NCBI RefSeq assembly: GCF_032854445.1
Contig: NC_088297.1
Location: 3,349,991-3,413,990, forward strand
Reading direction: 5' to 3'
Source: Liolophura sinensis
Lineage: Eukaryota; Mollusca; Polyplacophora; Chitonida; Chitonidae
Length of the DNA stretch: 64,000 bases
The notes under the pieces were generated by a model. That model made no database searches, had not been told where the DNA came from, and saw nothing but the letters and a program-made list of their open reading frames with translations. Both the position numbers and the translations under genes were made by a program. Position 1 is the first letter of the stretch; each line of letters opens with the position of its first letter. This document shows positions 46,651 through 60,123 of this stretch, piece after piece.

Positions 46651-48617
46651 GGCTTCCTAAAACCCTTTGATCTTGCGAGATTTTAGCAGTATTCATACTC
46701 CATTTTAATATTTCGAGTCAGTGCCTGAAAACTTCACACCCTCTTCACGCTTTGGGAATTCACTAGTTGCAGGGACAAGAGTTCCATCAACCAGCATGAC
46801 TGATTCACACACAGGGTACATGTATGACAGACACGATGAAATGATACTAAAAACCTGTCAATCATCCGGCATGACCACTCAGATTGAAAACTATTGTAAA
46901 TTAGATTTATTGAAACATGTTGATTACATCTATATATGTGTCTCCTGTAGCATCTGTCACACGATGCAAATTAGCATCTGTTATGATTGATTGATCTCTT
47001 AATAACTTTGGCACTCTTGATATTTTCCATAGGATCGTCATTTCTTACTGTGTTAAGAATAGCAATGTCTTTTAAAGTTTTTGACTGTTTTATTTGATAC
47101 CTGAATGAATGAAAAAAAGTCTGAATGTTGCACTCATCACGTGGAATTGACCATGTACTTGTGTCTCTTGATTGCTATTTATTTTGACACTTGTAGCTTG
47201 AACCCCGCCATCGCTGCTAGCGGTTATATTTTATTGGGATTCATGTATGCAAAACCAAGGTATACTTTTTAGATACATGTAGCTATTCTAAATCTACAGT
47301 TCCTTGCTGGGATGGATGTGGTGACATACAGTGTTAATCAGTATATTTTCTCCTTCTTTAGTTTTGTTTTAAGGTCACTTAAAAAGTTCAAAGATTTACA
47401 ACCTTTAAGTTCATTGAGTGCTTTTGTGAAGAAAAAAAAAACAGTTTCAGTGTACATGGGGACATATGAGATTTTAAGGTGTGCAATAAATCCGTTTTAT
47501 TTTTTTTTGTGGGTTTTTTTTTTTCATTTGGAATAAAAGTGTGCCAACACGTGTCAATTAATGTAGGCTATTCAGGTATTCTCTTTAGGGTGTGAATTTA
47601 CCCTCGAAGCAGTGACATATTATATGTTGGAACTTTTTTTTGTCACCTTATAGGTCATTATAAGCTCAGGTGTTGTCTAATTATGTCTGAAAAGTAGTCC
47701 ATTAAAAGCTCAGATTAATTTTTTTTTTTCTTTTTTTTACCTGTTTGACATGTTTTTACAGTACCAATGAAGTATATAGGCTTAAAATTATGGTATATCA
47801 CCTAAAGTTACTTTTTCAGTAACGCAGAAAACCTTGAAAAAATACTTTTGATACCAACTCTTTGGGTTTTTCTGAACAGAAAATAATTAAACTTTACAAA
47901 GAATTCCTTAGAATCCATCAAAATAAAGCAAAGTGTGTCACTTGAAAAGTGCCAAAGTCTTTAGGTAGAATACAGTAGGTGTTTTGTAATTAAATATAAT
48001 TTATGTATAAGTCAATACTGCTAGCTGTCACAGTATTACTGGGGCATGCAAAAACAAAGGGTGAATCAAAGTATAATAAAGACTTTTTCACCTAAATGAA
48101 ATTAATATGTGACGATTAATCTAATTAAAAGTCTCATAGTTGTTTGAAAACACGTAGGAGTGTCAGAAAAAACTTATCTTGGCAATTTTTTTTTCTTTTG
48201 AAAGATCGTTAATTAACTGGTGTGAAATTTGTTGATCTAATTTATGGTTAGTGTCACACTGGTACAGTTTTGCTTGGGTTATATATATATACTGAGATCC
48301 CCAACTTGTGAATGGGTGTGATGTATTACAAAGAATTCCTTAGAATCATAGAAAACGTTAATTAAAACCATATCTAGGTAATCCGTTGTTGTGGTTTTTA
48401 CTTTCCCCCAACTGCGTCAAACGAGAGAAGTGCCCAGGTAAACCAGGCTGATCGCGGACCATTGTAGAACTGTGTCTTGTGACATGGCTAACAAACAAAG
48501 ACACGACAGTTTCACACCATGTGACGTTAGATTGATGTTCGTGATTAAAGAGGGCTTAGCCCCTCTGAATATGTAATCATTTCTGAGCTCTGTAACAAGA
48601 CTGTGGATTTGGGTTGG

Positions 48618-48656
48618 TGAGGGGAAGGGGGATGGGGTGGGGGGGGGTGGGGGGGT
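48618..48656 (+). other. G-rich tract, possible G-quadruplex
   Basis: At least five runs of four or more G separated by one or two bases. Confidence 0.5.
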
Positions 48657-49892
48657 ATCAAAGCCGTTAACCCTGGTTTAATTAGGGTATAAGGTATCAG
48701 GTGATATTGTCAGAATGACAAGTATTACCACATGATCTAAATGTCGCTCATGCGTGACCCGACTTCAGCAGATGAATAAGGTCTCCAGCTACCATAACAC
48801 AGGCAGTATGACATCTTTTATAAATTTGTTGAACGTGCCCAAAATGGCAACAAAATTCCAGTAAGATTGGCCATAGCTGATCTTCTTATGTATCTGTATG
48901 TGACTGTAGCATTAAATTTGCTGTTTTCATAATTATTTAACAATTTATCTCGTTAACAAAGTGATTCATTTCTTCATTACATAGGCTGATAGCTGTCCAG
49001 TTCAAGCAAGGGGTTTATGGCAGTTTTGAATAATTTAGAACTCTTTTCTTGTTAAAGCTAAAACCAGTCCTACTGTCTCATGTGACTTGTGAAAAATGCT
49101 AGGCAACCTTCGTTGACATTCTAATTTACAGATCACCTGTCTCACTGTGTTCCAGAGGAACAAATGATATCTGTTTCATTTAGAAACTGCTCAAGTTCAC
49201 AAATATTTAGCCCATTTTCTCCATCATTCATCTACTCTACATTACTGTTTGTGAAAATTTATTTTTTCAGATGTCCATGTTGTAGTAAATTGATCAAAAA
49301 TAGATTTTTGACACTTTTGATAGGTCATGATACCGTTGGACTTTATTACCTTCAGTGATAAAAGAGTTCAGACTTGAAACTCCTCTGTTCGAAAGGGTCA
49401 TTGGTTGGTTGTATCGTATGTCAAGTAATCTTACCTCTCTTGACCGGTTTGCATCTGGTGAATGTGCCGAAAGAAATAGATCTGCTGGGATAAAGCCCCG
49501 TGTAATGCCCTGATTTAAAATGCAGTTTGTTCAAACACGCGTTCATTAAACATGCGTTCATTCGTTATGTAATTATTAATTATTGACCACTCATTATGTA
49601 ATTATTCATTATTGATCACATGCACGGGTGATCTTTTGAATGTTACGTAACCAAAATTGCCAGGATGTTTTATGTAAAGCAGTTAATGATGACTACAAAT
49701 ATGATGCATTAATTTAAATGCTAATTACATTTTATGTAACCTGTGTAAAAATGTAAATTTAGAATTTCGGCTCCATGTAAAATTCCGTCTTAAGTCAAGA
49801 TCGAGGTTTGTCCTACACATTACAGCGAAGGTCATGGATTCGTTATTTCATAATGGTTTCTCCCTCACACAACCTCACCATACATGTAGGTA

Positions 49893-49947
49893 CGGTAATA
49901 AATAAATTCTGGAATATGGCGTTACGCGCCAATCAAATAAATTAAAA
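49893..49947 (+). mobile_element. SINE-A-like 3' tail only
   Basis: GAATATGGCGTTACGCGCC then AATCAAATAAATTAAA, matching only the terminal part of the family. Confidence 0.4.
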
Positions 49948-50334
49948 GCAAGTTTTTTTTATGGTGATGAACCTGACCAAGTAAAAGAAATCAAAACTAC
50001 GCGGCTTTTCAGGTCAACTTAATATTGTTTTCTTTTGCTCGCATTGGATTAAAGTGTTCTGTTAAGATGAATTAAGATCAGCAATTGATTTTATTTGACT
50101 ATGTCCTTCACAGGCTGGTGGCAATTAATCCTTATCAGGACCATCTAGAGCCATCTGGCTGATTAACTACAGGGGGGGGCTGTGTGTGCTTTTATTAGCG
50201 AAATTAAGAACCAATAAAATTAAAAGAAAGGGCAACACTAGACAAGTGTGTATGCATCGATTAATACATACAGTATATCTCACAGGAAATGTAGAAAGAG
50301 CACAGATTAGAGATATCGAAGGGCTAACATTCTA

Positions 50335-50510
50335 AAGACAGTATTCTGCATCTAGACTGATAAAATTGTACTTTTTGTAAAGCCTGACAATTGGCCTATC
50401 CAACCATTGTAATTGTACAAAATTCAAATTAAAAATGTTCACATATTGCTGTGAAAGTTGCTCTTTCATAATTTGAAAAGGTTAAGGAATTAAGGTTTCG
50501 GCACTTTGAG
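50335..50510. repeat. dispersed repeat family E, copy 3
   Basis: AAAGCCTGACAATTGGCC, ATCCAACCATTG, GAAAGTTGCTCTTTCATAA, AAAAGGTTAAGGAA. Confidence 0.5.
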
Positions 50511-51069
50511 GAAGTCAAATGTGCCACCATGTGATCAGTTTTATCCAGTCAGACGCGAGCTTTTTCCTCTAACTGGGGGATGCATTTTATTCTCTGTTTT
50601 CGTCACCCGAACACTGTTGTGCTTTTGGTACTTTTTGTGCATGCTATACAAATGAAGTCATATCCTGTTTACCTGGTCAACCAAGAAGGCCAGCCCAGGA
50701 AATAAATCTTCCCCCTAGGTTGACATTACAGATGTACATTTTTGGAAATAATACGTACAGATATTACAGATAACATACATGTACAAATTAAAGTTTTTCA
50801 GATGACAAAATCGTAAGGAATATGAGGCTGTATTTCATCATCTGTGCTATCATTTCTAGAAAAGGGTTGTATTTTAAGTCACTGCATATTGAAAAAACAT
50901 TCAGGTTGATGTAGTTGCTTTTAAAGGCAGAGAAAACACAAACATAAAGTGTGTGCATATATATATATCAGATTATACATTAAACACTGATTAGGAAAAT
51001 AGTTTGTTTTATTTGTTTTTTAAAATTTTTCCAATGGAGTAAACTGGTTTTAAAACATCGGATTTCACG

Positions 51070-52582
51070 GTGGTCTGTATGGTGACCCAAGGGTATTAGT
51101 TACGCCAGATCCGTGATGGCCTCTATAGTCACCCAGGGGTATTAGTTACGCCAGATCCGCGATGGCCTCTGTAGTCACCCAGGGGTATTAGTTACGCCAG
51201 ATCCGCGATGGCCTCTATAGTCACCCAGGGGTATTAGTTATGCCAGATCCGCGATGGCCTCTATAGTCACCCAGGGGTATTAGTTATGCCAGATCCGCGA
51301 TGGCCTCTATAGTCACCCAGGGGTATTAGTTACACCAGATCCGCGATGGCCTCTATAGTCACCCAGGGGTATTAGTTACGCCAGATCCGCGATGGCCTCT
51401 ATAGTCACCCAGGGGTATTAGTTACGCCAGATCCGCGATGGCCTCTATAGTCACCCAGGGGTATTAGTTACGCCAGATCCTCGATGGCCTCTATAGTCAC
51501 CCAGGGGTATTAGTTACGCCAGATCCGCGATGGCCTCTATAGTCACCCAGGGGTATTAGTTACGCCAGATCCGCGATGGCCTCTATAGTCACCCTGGGGT
51601 ATTAGTTACGCCAGATCCGCGATGGCCTCTATAGTCACCCAGGGGTATTAGTTACGCCAGATCCGCGATGGCCTCTATAGTCACCTAGGGGTATTAGTTA
51701 CGCCAGATCCTCGATGGCCTCTATAGTCACCCAGGGGTATTAGTTACGTCAGATCTGCGATGGCCTCTATAGTCACCCAGGGGCATTAGTTATGCCAGAT
51801 CCGCGATGGCCTCTATAGTCACCCAGTGGTATTAGTTACACCAGATCTGCGATGGCCTCTATAGTCACCCAGGGGCATTAGTTATGCCAGATCCTCGATG
51901 GCCTCTATAGTCACCCAGGGGTATTAGTTACGTCAGATCTGCGATGGCCTCTATAGTCACCCAGGGGCATTAGTTATGCCAGATCCGCGATGGCCTCTAT
52001 AGTCACCCAGTGGTATTAGTTACACCAGATCTGCGATGGCCTCTATAGTCACCCAGGGGCATTAGTTATGCCAGATCCGCGATGGCCTCTATAGTCACCC
52101 AGGGGTATTAGTTACGCCAGATCCGCGATGGCCTCTATAGTCACCCAGGGGTATTAGTTATGCCAGATCCGCGATGGCCTCTATAGTCACCCAGGGGTAT
52201 TAGTTACCCAAGATCCGCGATGGCCTCTATAGTCACCCAGGGGTATTAGTTACCCAAGATCCGCGATGGCCTCTATAGTCACCCAGGGGTATTAGTTACG
52301 CCAGATCCGCGATGGCCTCTATAGTCACCCAGGGGTATTAGTTACACCAGATCCGCGATGGCCTCTATAGTCACCCAGGGGTATTAGTTACCCCAGATCC
52401 GCGATGGCCTCTATAGTCACCCAGGGGTATTAGTTACGCCAGATCCGCGATGGCCTCTATAGTCACCCAGGGGTATTAGTTACGCCAGATCCGCGATGGC
52501 CTCTATAGTCACCCAGAGGTATTAGTTACACCAGATCCGCGATGGCCTCTATAGTCATCCAGGGGTATTAGTTACGCCAGAT
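51070..52582. repeat. 46-bp tandem array, about 33 copies
   Basis: Units contain GGTATTAGTTACGCCAGATC and GCGATGGCCTCTATAGTCAC. Variant sets recur in blocks at about 51716-52080. Unlike most arrays here, the unit is not divisible by 3. Confidence 0.95.
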
Positions 52583-52859
52583 TCATATTTTTTGCTTGAA
52601 GTTTTTTCCTTGAAAGGTCCTCTCGGCAAATGCATCCACAGATCTGTATGTATATTCATTTTGAATGATGGAATCTACCTGTCCATGCGTGTTAAGTTTT
52701 CAAAAACTAATGTGACATCACGCACTCAAATTATGGTCGGAAAATTCCACAATAGCATCCAAGGTTTCCAGTGCATTTTTAGCTAGCTGGAAGTAAGGAA
52801 AGATACATGTCTTGTGAAAGGGGAATCAAATGCTGTCGGCAGTGGTGCTGGTATCCAGT

Positions 52860-53130
52860 TTGATTCATTTATTTTTTTGATTGGTGTTTTACGCCGTACT
52901 CAAGGATATTTCACTTATACAACAGCAGCCAGCATTATGATGGGTGGAAACCGGGCAGAGCTCGGGGGAAACCCACAACCATTCGCAGGTTGCTGTTAGA
53001 CCTTCCCACGTATGGCCGGAGAGGAAGCCAGCATGAGCTGGACTTGAACTCACAGCGACTGCATTGGTGAGAGGCTTCTGGGTCACAAAGCTGTGCTAGT
53101 GAGCTAACCAACTGAGCCACGGAGGCCCTC
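52860..53130 (-). mobile_element. full-length SINE-A
   Basis: Complete minus-strand copy from GGGCCTCCGTGGCTCAGTTGG to an AT-rich tail. Target duplication GGTATCCAGT at 52850-52859 and 53131-53140. Confidence 0.9.
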
Positions 53131-53140
53131 GGTATCCAGT

Positions 53141-55429
53141 ATGGTTAAAGTTTTTGTACCCATAGTACGCAGATGTACCCAGATAGCCAGTTGTTGGTAG
53201 CATAACATATGAAGTCACTGTTCCACAATCGTAACAAACACCATAAACATAGTTGTGACAGTGTAATAATTTTGGTCTTTGTAAATGTTGATTTAATGGC
53301 TAGATTTTAGCACTACATAATTAGAGGATAATATCTGTGGTTATAATTGGTTTAGTGGTCAGTATTTGAACGTATCACATGATTTGAACTTTTAAATAAC
53401 ATTTTACAGGCTGCTCAATCAGGCAAGATGCTGGTATTCTCTGAATGCCTGCTTAAATTTACTGCATGTAGGTTGAAAAAAATTCTACAAATTAAATTGA
53501 AGTACGTGTATTTTTGCGGACGATGTTGGATGATCTTTCGTATGACATATATTTCAAGTTAATAGTATTTTTTTTCCCTTTATAATCCTATAAAGAGGTT
53601 GAAAGTTAATTAATAAAAAAGAGTTAATCTGAGCCATATTAAATCGTTACACAGTATGACAGACTGTCTTTGTTTACCTCCCAGTCAGTGACATTGGAAT
53701 CTGAGGTTTGAAATTATACTTTGATGATGATTTAAGAGTTTTGCCTGGAGCCACAGGATCGAGTGGTGTGAGGTTAAACAAGAACGCATTTATTAAAAAT
53801 TTTATACATAAGAATCTATACATAAGAATTTATATATAAGAATCTGTGAAAGATATGTAATCTTTAACGGGGAGGAATTAAGCCAATACGGTTAAACTTC
53901 AGTGACAAAATATATTAAAGGTTGTGTATAAGATGAGTGTTTGCTGTTACAGACAAGGCAAAGAGTGTGGTTTTGTTTTTTTTTGTTTTTCAATATAAAT
54001 TAACAGCTTATCCAAAAGTCGTTTGTTTATATTTTTCCACATGTCCAACTGAACATTATTAAAATGTAAATGTATCTTAATGTATTAACTTTTCAGATAT
54101 GAAAGAGCAAATTTCAGTGCAGTTTATAAACAGTTTTAGTTGGTTTTCATGAAAAGTATAATTTTGTCAGTCTGCAAAGAATAATACCTTCAGAATTTGC
54201 CTGAATAAACACTTTGTAAACATGCAAAAACGTTCAAGAATTACAGTACATGTATAGCTGTTTTAAAAAAGCTTTACACAAAGGAATAATCTACAGATTA
54301 GACAAAACAGTTTTGTGTCAGAGTTGAATTACACATGTAGATTGCAAGTACTAGAGCTTTTTCATTTTTTTGTTCTTGCCACTTTTAATTCTGTCCGTTT
54401 TATTAACTCAGCATAGGCTTTTTGATTGTATGATCTTCTCCTTTTAGGAGTTGTAATTAAAATTGACACATTTATTAGCATTTAATTGCTTTCACACCCC
54501 AAAACAACATTTTTATAAATACCTCATCAATTTTGTTAATTATTGTGGTATATCTACTTGGATAAAGCTTGGAGCAGTTCTTCAGATATTCATATACAGG
54601 TACTTCAATATACAGGATATCACCTAAAGGTTAGCCTTTTTCAAATAACACATTTCACTTTGTTCCGATCAATTCACCCAAATTATAGTGCCACCTAAGA
54701 GTGGCTATTTTTGTGAAGTTTGTTTAATTTCTTATCAGAAAAAAAAAATGAAGTATTGCGTCAAAAGAATCATGTCATATTTAAATTAAATGTGCATTTT
54801 TACATATCAAACTTCAAGTGAAATACGGTAATCATACCGTACATGGGTTGATCTCAAAGTAATTAGTGATTTTGTCCTTGTGGAAATGTGTTATTAATTA
54901 ATTTGACATGTGTAAGTGGACAGTACAGTTAAACTCCCCGTGGTCATGATGGTGATGTCTGTCTGATGTGTTCACCTGTAGGCAGACTTAATGGAGATTT
55001 AATAAAATGCTTTGCTGTGAAAAATTTGAAATCTGTCAAAAGGTGAGATGACAAATTTTCAGTGAACTGTTCAAAGCTCGACCATGGCAAACACTGTATC
55101 ACTGAGAAATTGGTGCGGTCATGGGCAGTTAAAAATGATATTGAATTTTCTAAAAGTTTCTTTATTAAATAAGCCTTAAACACATTTTTGGGGTAAAGAT
55201 TTGAAAATTTTAATTTTTGAATTGTGTGATAAGAAGTCTGTGTTTGTGGTTTGCTGTGCATTATGTAGAGCTGTTAGAATTTCACACTCTCTTGGTTTGT
55301 ACTTGTGTGTAGGAGTTTCCAGCCAGCATTGAGGACAGGAAGGGGTCAATAATGGGCTGTCTCCCACTCTCCTGTCTCAGCTGTTGATTGGGGCAGTAAT
55401 GCGGGGCCAGAATTCATATTTGTTTTCAG
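53141..55429. other. gene-free stretch
   Basis: AT-rich, no repeats of note. A 105-codon minus-strand frame at 54944-55261 has no recognisable motif. Confidence 0.45.
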
Positions 55430-55560
55430 TCCTGGCCTCTATAGCTGTTTCTATGTATTGTTTTCTTTTTGTTTGTGAAGGCCTTCGGGGAAAAACAGCT
55501 TTGTACAAATTGACTCAGTCATGCTGTACTTTCAAAAAATAAAGGCATTATGATAAAATA
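55430..55560 (+). mobile_element. possible LINE 3' end, related to 26.9 kb
   Basis: AAGGCCTTCGGGGAAAAACAG, then TTTCAAAAAATAAAGGCATT, in the same order as 26930-27010. Confidence 0.3.
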
Positions 55561-55676
55561 TCACTTCAAATATCATGTCACTTAGATGTATTGTTTAGCT
55601 CACCCGTGTTAAGTATGGAATGGTAAATTGTGAGGGGGGGGATCAGATGCTCTTGGTGACAGTCTCCAGTTTTGTT

Positions 55677-56043
55677 GACCGCCCCGGATAGCACAGTTGG
55701 TAGAGCGTCCGCTTCGGGTCCGGTAGATCCAGGATCAAACCTTGATCGAGTCACACCTAAGACTTTAAAAGAGGAAGTTGTAACTTCCTCGCTTGGCGTT
55801 CAGCATGAAGGGGATAGTGCAACGACTGGTTGACCCATATCAGTATAATGGCTCGGGCGGGGGGCGGCTTACTTGCCTTCGGTAAGTCGTCTCAGTGAAG
55901 CAGCACTAAGTAAAAGAGCGGTGGAAATCCGTCCTGCAACAAGGAGGCACATTACATGTGCATGCACCCTAAGGATTCCTTCGTCGTCATATGACTGAAA
56001 AATTGTTGAGTACGACGTTATACCCCAAGCACTCACTCACTCA
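55677..56043 (+). mobile_element. SINE-B, full length, tRNA-derived
   Basis: The head has A-box TAGCACAGTTGG and B-box GATCAAACC; a long body leads to TTGAGTACGACGTTATACCCC and a CACT-repeat tail. Target duplication CTCCAGTTTTGTT (55664-55676) and CTCCAGTTTGGTT (56044-56056). Confidence 0.9.
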
Positions 56044-56094
56044 CTCCAGTTTGGTTAAAGAATGGAGGTACATATGGTAGGAGAAACAATTTGC

Positions 56095-56340
56095 CCAGTC
56101 AGTCCAGGTCGTACATGGCAAAATACATGGCTAAATTGTTGCTGGGAACAAGGCCATACATGGCATAATACATGGGTAAATTGTTGCTGGGAACAAGGTC
56201 ATACATGGCATGATACATGGGTAAATTGTTGCTGGGAACAAGGTCGCACATGGCATAATACAAGGGTAAATTGTTGCTGGGAACAAGGTCGCACATGGCA
56301 TAATACATGGGTAAATTGTTGCTGGGAACAAGGTCGTACG
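56095..56340. repeat. 45-bp tandem array, about 5 copies
   Basis: Unit includes GGGTAAATTGTTGCTGGGAA and CAAGGTC-ACATGGCATAA. Confidence 0.9.
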
Positions 56341-56635
56341 TGTATAAAGCTGTTAAGTAGCGAACAATAGAAAAATCAGTGCCTAAGAGTGTCTATCCGC
56401 AGGGCGACAAGTGATGATGCGTCTTTATTAGCACTGAACGGATGACCCTGCAGATAATCTGTGACATAATATTTGTACATATACAATGAGTAATATATAT
56501 GTACAGTGAGTGATAAAAATGAACTGGTTTGACAAAATTAATCAACATAAATTATATAAGGATGTATATCATGATATTATGAGGTACAGTATTAGGGCCG
56601 ATGACTACCATTGAGACATGGGTTGTATTTATTTA

Positions 56636-56990
56636 CAAGAAAGTTTCTTTTACATCTAAGGTGGCTTGATGTCCATCTAGTACTTTATAAAATGGAAAGA
56701 CTTTAACGGAGGGAGTCAATGACAGTGCGCGTGAGCGTATGTGCTTGCTGACTGGAAGATGACAATATTCCTCGTTGTTGATATGTTGTCGGTGCAGCGT
56801 CAATCTGGAGCGAAGATCTGCGGTCTGGCCAATATATTGTTTGCCACATCCCATGCAAACATGTGCTTATTTAACATTTTTTACAGTGCAGCACGTCTAA
56901 TTTTACATTAAACAAAGAATCTTCTCTCTCAAACTGAAAGCTTGATCCTTCTAACATGTGTATGCATTCTCCACATCTAAAACGCCTTCT
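56636..56990 (-). pseudogene. Penelope-like element remnant with GIY-YIG domain
   Basis: The frame at 56854-56633 reads MGCGKQYIGQTADLRSRLTLH then HLPVSKHIRSRA and VKVFPFYKVLD. This is the arrangement of the GIY-YIG endonuclease of Penelope-like retroelements, with the YIG Tyr/Gly and the conserved Arg present. Upstream, after a stop, the piece up to about 56990 carries the Cys-rich linker (RCGECIHMLEG, HCKKC) that normally joins RT to the endonuclease. The RT itself is absent; a TA-rich repeat and a segment shared with 28.0 kb lie beside it. Confidence 0.7.
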
Positions 56991-56999
56991 CAACTTTCT

Positions 57000-57240
57000 A
57001 CATTCTGTAATATATATATGTATATATATATATATATACTGTATATATAGGAAAAATATAACAAAACGCCTTCTCAACTTTCTACAGTCTGTTGTATTCC
57101 AACTGCAGTTTCAAACTTTATGTTATTTTCAAGGAGTATGGAAGGGTTTTATTTTTTTTTCCTATGTAAATTCTCCTCACCAGGGGATCTTTCTCTATTT
57201 TTCATATATATATATATATATATATACATATATATTTCAC
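57000..57240. repeat. TA-rich microsatellites and a duplicated segment
   Basis: TATATA tracts at 57010-57050 and 57205-57235. AACGCCTTCTCAACTTTCTAC occurs twice (56981, 57065) and the following CTGCAGTTTCAAACTT sequence matches 28055-28135. Confidence 0.7.
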
Positions 57241-57249
57241 TGTAAAACT

Positions 57250-60123
57250 TGTCCATGAAATATGAACAGAGTTGATAATTTTAAAATAAAGAAAACCGTT
57301 CTCTGTTTTAAATGTTAGGCCCTCTGCCTGGACATGGCAGTGTGGACATTAAATGTATCTACTTCATTAGGCTTTCCGTATGGTCCCAAAAAACGACATA
57401 ATGGTTCAAAATATTTTTTGTAAAAATGCACAAAGATTCTGATAAAAAGTTCATGTTTGTTGTAAAACACCAGGTCATTGAATGAAGGATGCCTTTTTTA
57501 TATAATGAATACTAAAAGGCACCTGTATTAAATTTGAAAACAAAAGATTTTGAGCACATCAAGGCACAGTTGTTGAAAATTGTCTTAAGGCTGTACCAGA
57601 TTTAATTTCAGGTCAAGTATTCAGTTTTATACTTAATTGTGTAGCAGTATGTTAAATACAAACTAAGTCAGCTGTTCTTATATTTATACTTTAGGACAAG
57701 TGTATTGGCTGCTGAAGTTGGCTAAAATCTTAAATATAAAGCATGACTTAAGATCAGTATTTAAGCTAGCTACATGTGGTACACTTTCTGACATTAGTGA
57801 GCCCAGGTTTTAACTTACTATATATTAAAATGTGATTTGTCAAGAGATTTTTGTTCTCCATGTAGTCATGTGAAATATCAAAAGGATGCTGTGCAGCTCA
57901 GCTTGTGGATATATTAGTGTAGGCCAATAGTAAATAACATAAGGTAAAAAAAAAAAAACACTGAAAGCTTTTAAAACCAATAAAAAGCTTTTGTTCAAAA
58001 TTAGTTACATGTAGCTTCACTGGTCTAGTTAAGTGGAGCGTTAGATAATGCGAAACATGTAAAGATCATTAAAGGGTGATAAAACCCCCCAATAACTACA
58101 GTCTGTACCCCCTATAGCAGATTAAAGGCTGGACTTTTAATTATCTGTAGGTAGAAAAATTACTGTTTATTTCACGGTTCACGAAAACCCTGTATTTAGG
58201 GGGCGGGACCATTAATATGCTTGGCCTATAGGCCTATTGCTTTTAACCGTTTACCTCCCAGCCCCACCCCCAACTCTCCACCTCTCCACCTCTCCACCTC
58301 TCCACCAAGGAACGAACCCTTTTCAATTAATGGCAGCCAGAAGATCTTAAAGCACCAGTCCACGGAGTGATGTACATGTAACTTTATTCTACCGATGTTA
58401 ACATAAGTTCCTATCACACCTATAACTATAGAAACATTTGGGTTATAGAATCAATCTAAGTACCTGAATGTGGTCACATGAAAGTTTAATGAATGTATTT
58501 ATGCTGGCAATTATGACAGCCCAGTATGGTACTGTCCCGTTTGGTTGATGCTCCACTTGAGACAACTGTTATTGTGAATCTTCTACACTCACTGCATTGA
58601 ACCTAAAATTCTGATTTCTTTTTTTCCAATTCTGATAGGTCTGTTGATCATAGAAAACTTGTTTTGAGGTTTGTTTGGAAGGTTAAGATAATGTCCTATT
58701 GGGAAAGTGCACATGTGTAAAGTTGCAGCACCAAAAGTACAATTTTATCAACATTTTTTGCCTCTTAAAATATGCATCTTGAAACAAAAGTTTAGGTTCT
58801 TTACAATAACTGACATGTTAGAGAGTGTACGTGGGTATGTATATCCTGTGTGATTGACAGCAGCCTTTAAGTCCACAAAATTTTCTTCTTCTTGTTTTTG
58901 TTTTTTTTTTTGTTTTGTTGTTGCATGTATGTGTTCTTTTATTTATAGTCTACGTAGCAATGAGACAGCCTTTGTCTTCTCTCTTCTCAGATACATTGTT
59001 GACAAACAATGACTAATTGGAAGATCTTTATTGCCGAGACCAGTTCTCACATTACTCTGAAGGTGAAATTCTTAACAGCTCAATTAAGAGCCAATTTAGA
59101 GTTAAACTTTTATGTGGGTCAAATGGACCCAGTCAGCTTGTGTCCAAATTTGGCAATGCCTGGGCTGAGCGTGCGTCTGACACGTCTGATTGGTGGAATG
59201 GAGATCATTCTTGATGATTTACTTAAAGAGATGACCAGTCACAGGCCGCTTCAGGACACCCGAACTGTGCCCAGGTACATTGCAGCTTGCTTTGCTGGTG
59301 GTGGTGGTGTTATACCGGTGCCTTGAGGTTTAGTCTGCTAGAGGACGGGCCAGTTTGAGCGACATGTGCACCCCAGATATTTATGACCTGCCTGAGAGAA
59401 TGGACATGTGCCAAACAAATCCACAGATTATATCGGTGCGTGCATGCCACAAGGTTTGACAAGCGGTCACAAGACATAATGCAGCTGGTCGATTGACTCG
59501 ATACAAAGTGTTCGTGCTGACACAGACGTGAGAAATGACCCGTAGTTTATACAGTACTGGGCCCACGTGCGATTGGTTCTTCGATGGCACGAGCATCTAT
59601 ATGGAGAGGAGTGGGGAGTGTTTTCATTTCATTCAGGGCCCAACCCACAAGTGTCTTGTGACTTGTAACTTGTGAATCCCTCCCATCTCCCCCTCCCACA
59701 TCACCACCCCACTACCCCATCCATAACCGGTACTACCTCCCTGGCACACCCGATTAGGTTAATGTATTCTAGGCTTCATCAACCAACTGGATGTTCGTCG
59801 TCTGCCTGAAGTGGTTCAGTCACAGTTTTATTGAACGTGCCTCGATTTTAGGCTTGTGAGTTTATCAGGTGAACCATCTATTTGGTCGTTTGCCAGTTAT
59901 AAAACTTTATTCTGTTGTAACATAATTGTAACTGAGTGAAGTTCCAAGTTCATATGCATTTAACCAGCCAATGGCCTGAAAGGACATATGCATTTTAAGT
60001 TATTTGTCCGTTACGAAGAATACTGGAGTATCTGATTACAAAAGAACAGGTTTGCAGTTGACCAGTTCAAATTGCGGTTCTCCAGTTGTACAGTTTGTAA
60101 ACAGCTTTTGTAGCAAATCTACC
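57250..60123. other. region upstream of the 60-kb exon
   Basis: Contains a CTCCACCTCT microrepeat near 58275 and a plus-strand frame at 59009-59326 without known motifs. The promoter of the 60-kb gene should lie here or farther upstream; no clear core element was found. Confidence 0.4.

Larger units (their letters stand above)
46651..51069. other. long gene-free stretch
   Basis: AT-rich with T-runs, a G-rich tract at 48618, a SINE tail at 49893 and a family E repeat at 50335. No exon with a domain was recognised. Confidence 0.45.

Noticed and set aside
51070-52582. CRISPR-like array
   Set aside because: Units are contiguous with no unique spacers, and the genome is animal; this is a minisatellite.
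56390-56450. Hammerhead ribozyme near the Penelope-like remnant
   Set aside because: TGATGA and a short stem can be drawn, but the GAAA core and third stem are missing and orientation does not match.
59009-59326. 105-codon plus-strand frame as a gene
   Set aside because: No recognisable motif, no splice support, and an overlapping alternative frame of similar quality.
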